Part shown: piece after piece, positions 63,878 through 64,000 of the stretch | Layout: each line of letters opens with the position of its first letter | How positions within the stretch are numbered: position 1 is the stretch's first letter | Source: Pisaster brevispinus | Taxonomy: Eukaryota > Echinodermata > Asteroidea > Forcipulatida > Asteriidae | Assembly: GCA_023634235.1 (NCBI GenBank) | Contig: JAMKCF010000015.1 | Coordinates: 5,619,698-5,683,697 of the forward strand | Length of the DNA stretch: 64,000 nt | Direction: 5' to 3' | Notes under the pieces: generated by a model | What the model saw: only the letters and a program-made list of their open reading frames with translations | Told to the model about the DNA's origin: nothing | The model's database searches: none | Program-made: the position numbers and the translations under genes

Positions 63878-64000
63878 GTCAAAGAGCTGGTTTTTAAGAA
63901 CAAAAAGTAGCTCAGCACTTAAACAATTTTGCTTAACACAGTAAAGATAACCAGCCAAAATGCAATGTCATGTGTACCATTTGTGACTGGTTTCCTGCTT
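63878..64000. repeat. GGGCCC-family repeat, copy 9 (cut by window edge)
   Basis: AAGAGCTGGTTTTTAAGAAC, AAAAAGTAGCTCAGCAC, AGATAACCAGCCAAAATGCA and TGTGACTGGTTTCCTGC in family order; the right half lies beyond the window. Confidence 0.7.

Larger units (their letters stand above)
54789..64000. other. Gene-poor terminal stretch
   Basis: No coding exon recognised. Dominated by two copies of an inverted-repeat element, tRNA-Leu-type SINEs, a TTAA-ended element, a two-unit direct repeat near 63.2-63.3 kb and a partial GGGCCC-family copy at the right edge. Longest reading frames are under 100 codons and show no family motif. The 3' UTR of the transporter should occupy the first part; no canonical AATAAA was found close to its stop. 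Confidence 0.55.

Overview
The window is eukaryotic, AT-rich, intron-bearing animal DNA with very little coding sequence and many dispersed palindromic elements. Exon-by-exon reading with GT-AG boundaries and matching phases gives eight gene models. The protein families, the intron style, the tRNA-derived SINEs and the abundance of short inverted-terminal-repeat elements point to a marine deuterostome invertebrate, most likely an echinoderm. This assignment is inference, not proof.

Layout. (1) 1-2.3 kb, + strand: the last three coding exons of isovaleryl-CoA dehydrogenase (IVD, leucine catabolism), whose 5' part lies left of the window. (2) 4.9-34.9 kb, - strand: three sigma-class glutathione S-transferase / hematopoietic prostaglandin D synthase-like genes with an identical five-exon structure (exon lengths 133, 93, 116, 108 and 165). 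GST-A (4904-11715) and GST-C (30526-34882) are intact at 204 codons. GST-B (25378-28823) carries four small deletions that break the frame in three exons. GST-B and GST-C lie in a direct tandem duplication of about 5.5-5.9 kb (about 24.13-29.64 and 29.73-35.65 kb). (3) Between GST-A and GST-B, also - strand, two long single-coding-exon paralogues (15799-17328, 509 aa; 20759-22147, 462 aa) of a family I do not recognise. Each has an N-terminal beta-grasp-like domain, two copies of a GYKY repeat and a basic coiled-coil C-terminus, and each has a splice acceptor just before its ATG. (4) 40.3-48.7 kb, + strand: a four-exon model pieced together from short exons for an unrecognised 243-aa type I membrane protein with signal peptide, arginine-rich ectodomain, one transmembrane helix and a short tail. 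(5) 50.8-54.8 kb, + strand: a complete three-exon SLC35D3-like nucleotide-sugar transporter. (6) 54.8-64 kb: no gene seen, dense repeats.

The genes do not form an operon or an obvious pathway; this is an ordinary metazoan neighbourhood in which a detoxification/eicosanoid enzyme family has expanded locally. The most unusual material is the unrecognised paralogue pair, the short-exon membrane protein gene, a perfect 129-bp-arm palindrome at 40769-41033 inside that gene's first intron, element insertions found in GST-B but not GST-C (one beside the start codon), and several arrays of short perfect palindromes.
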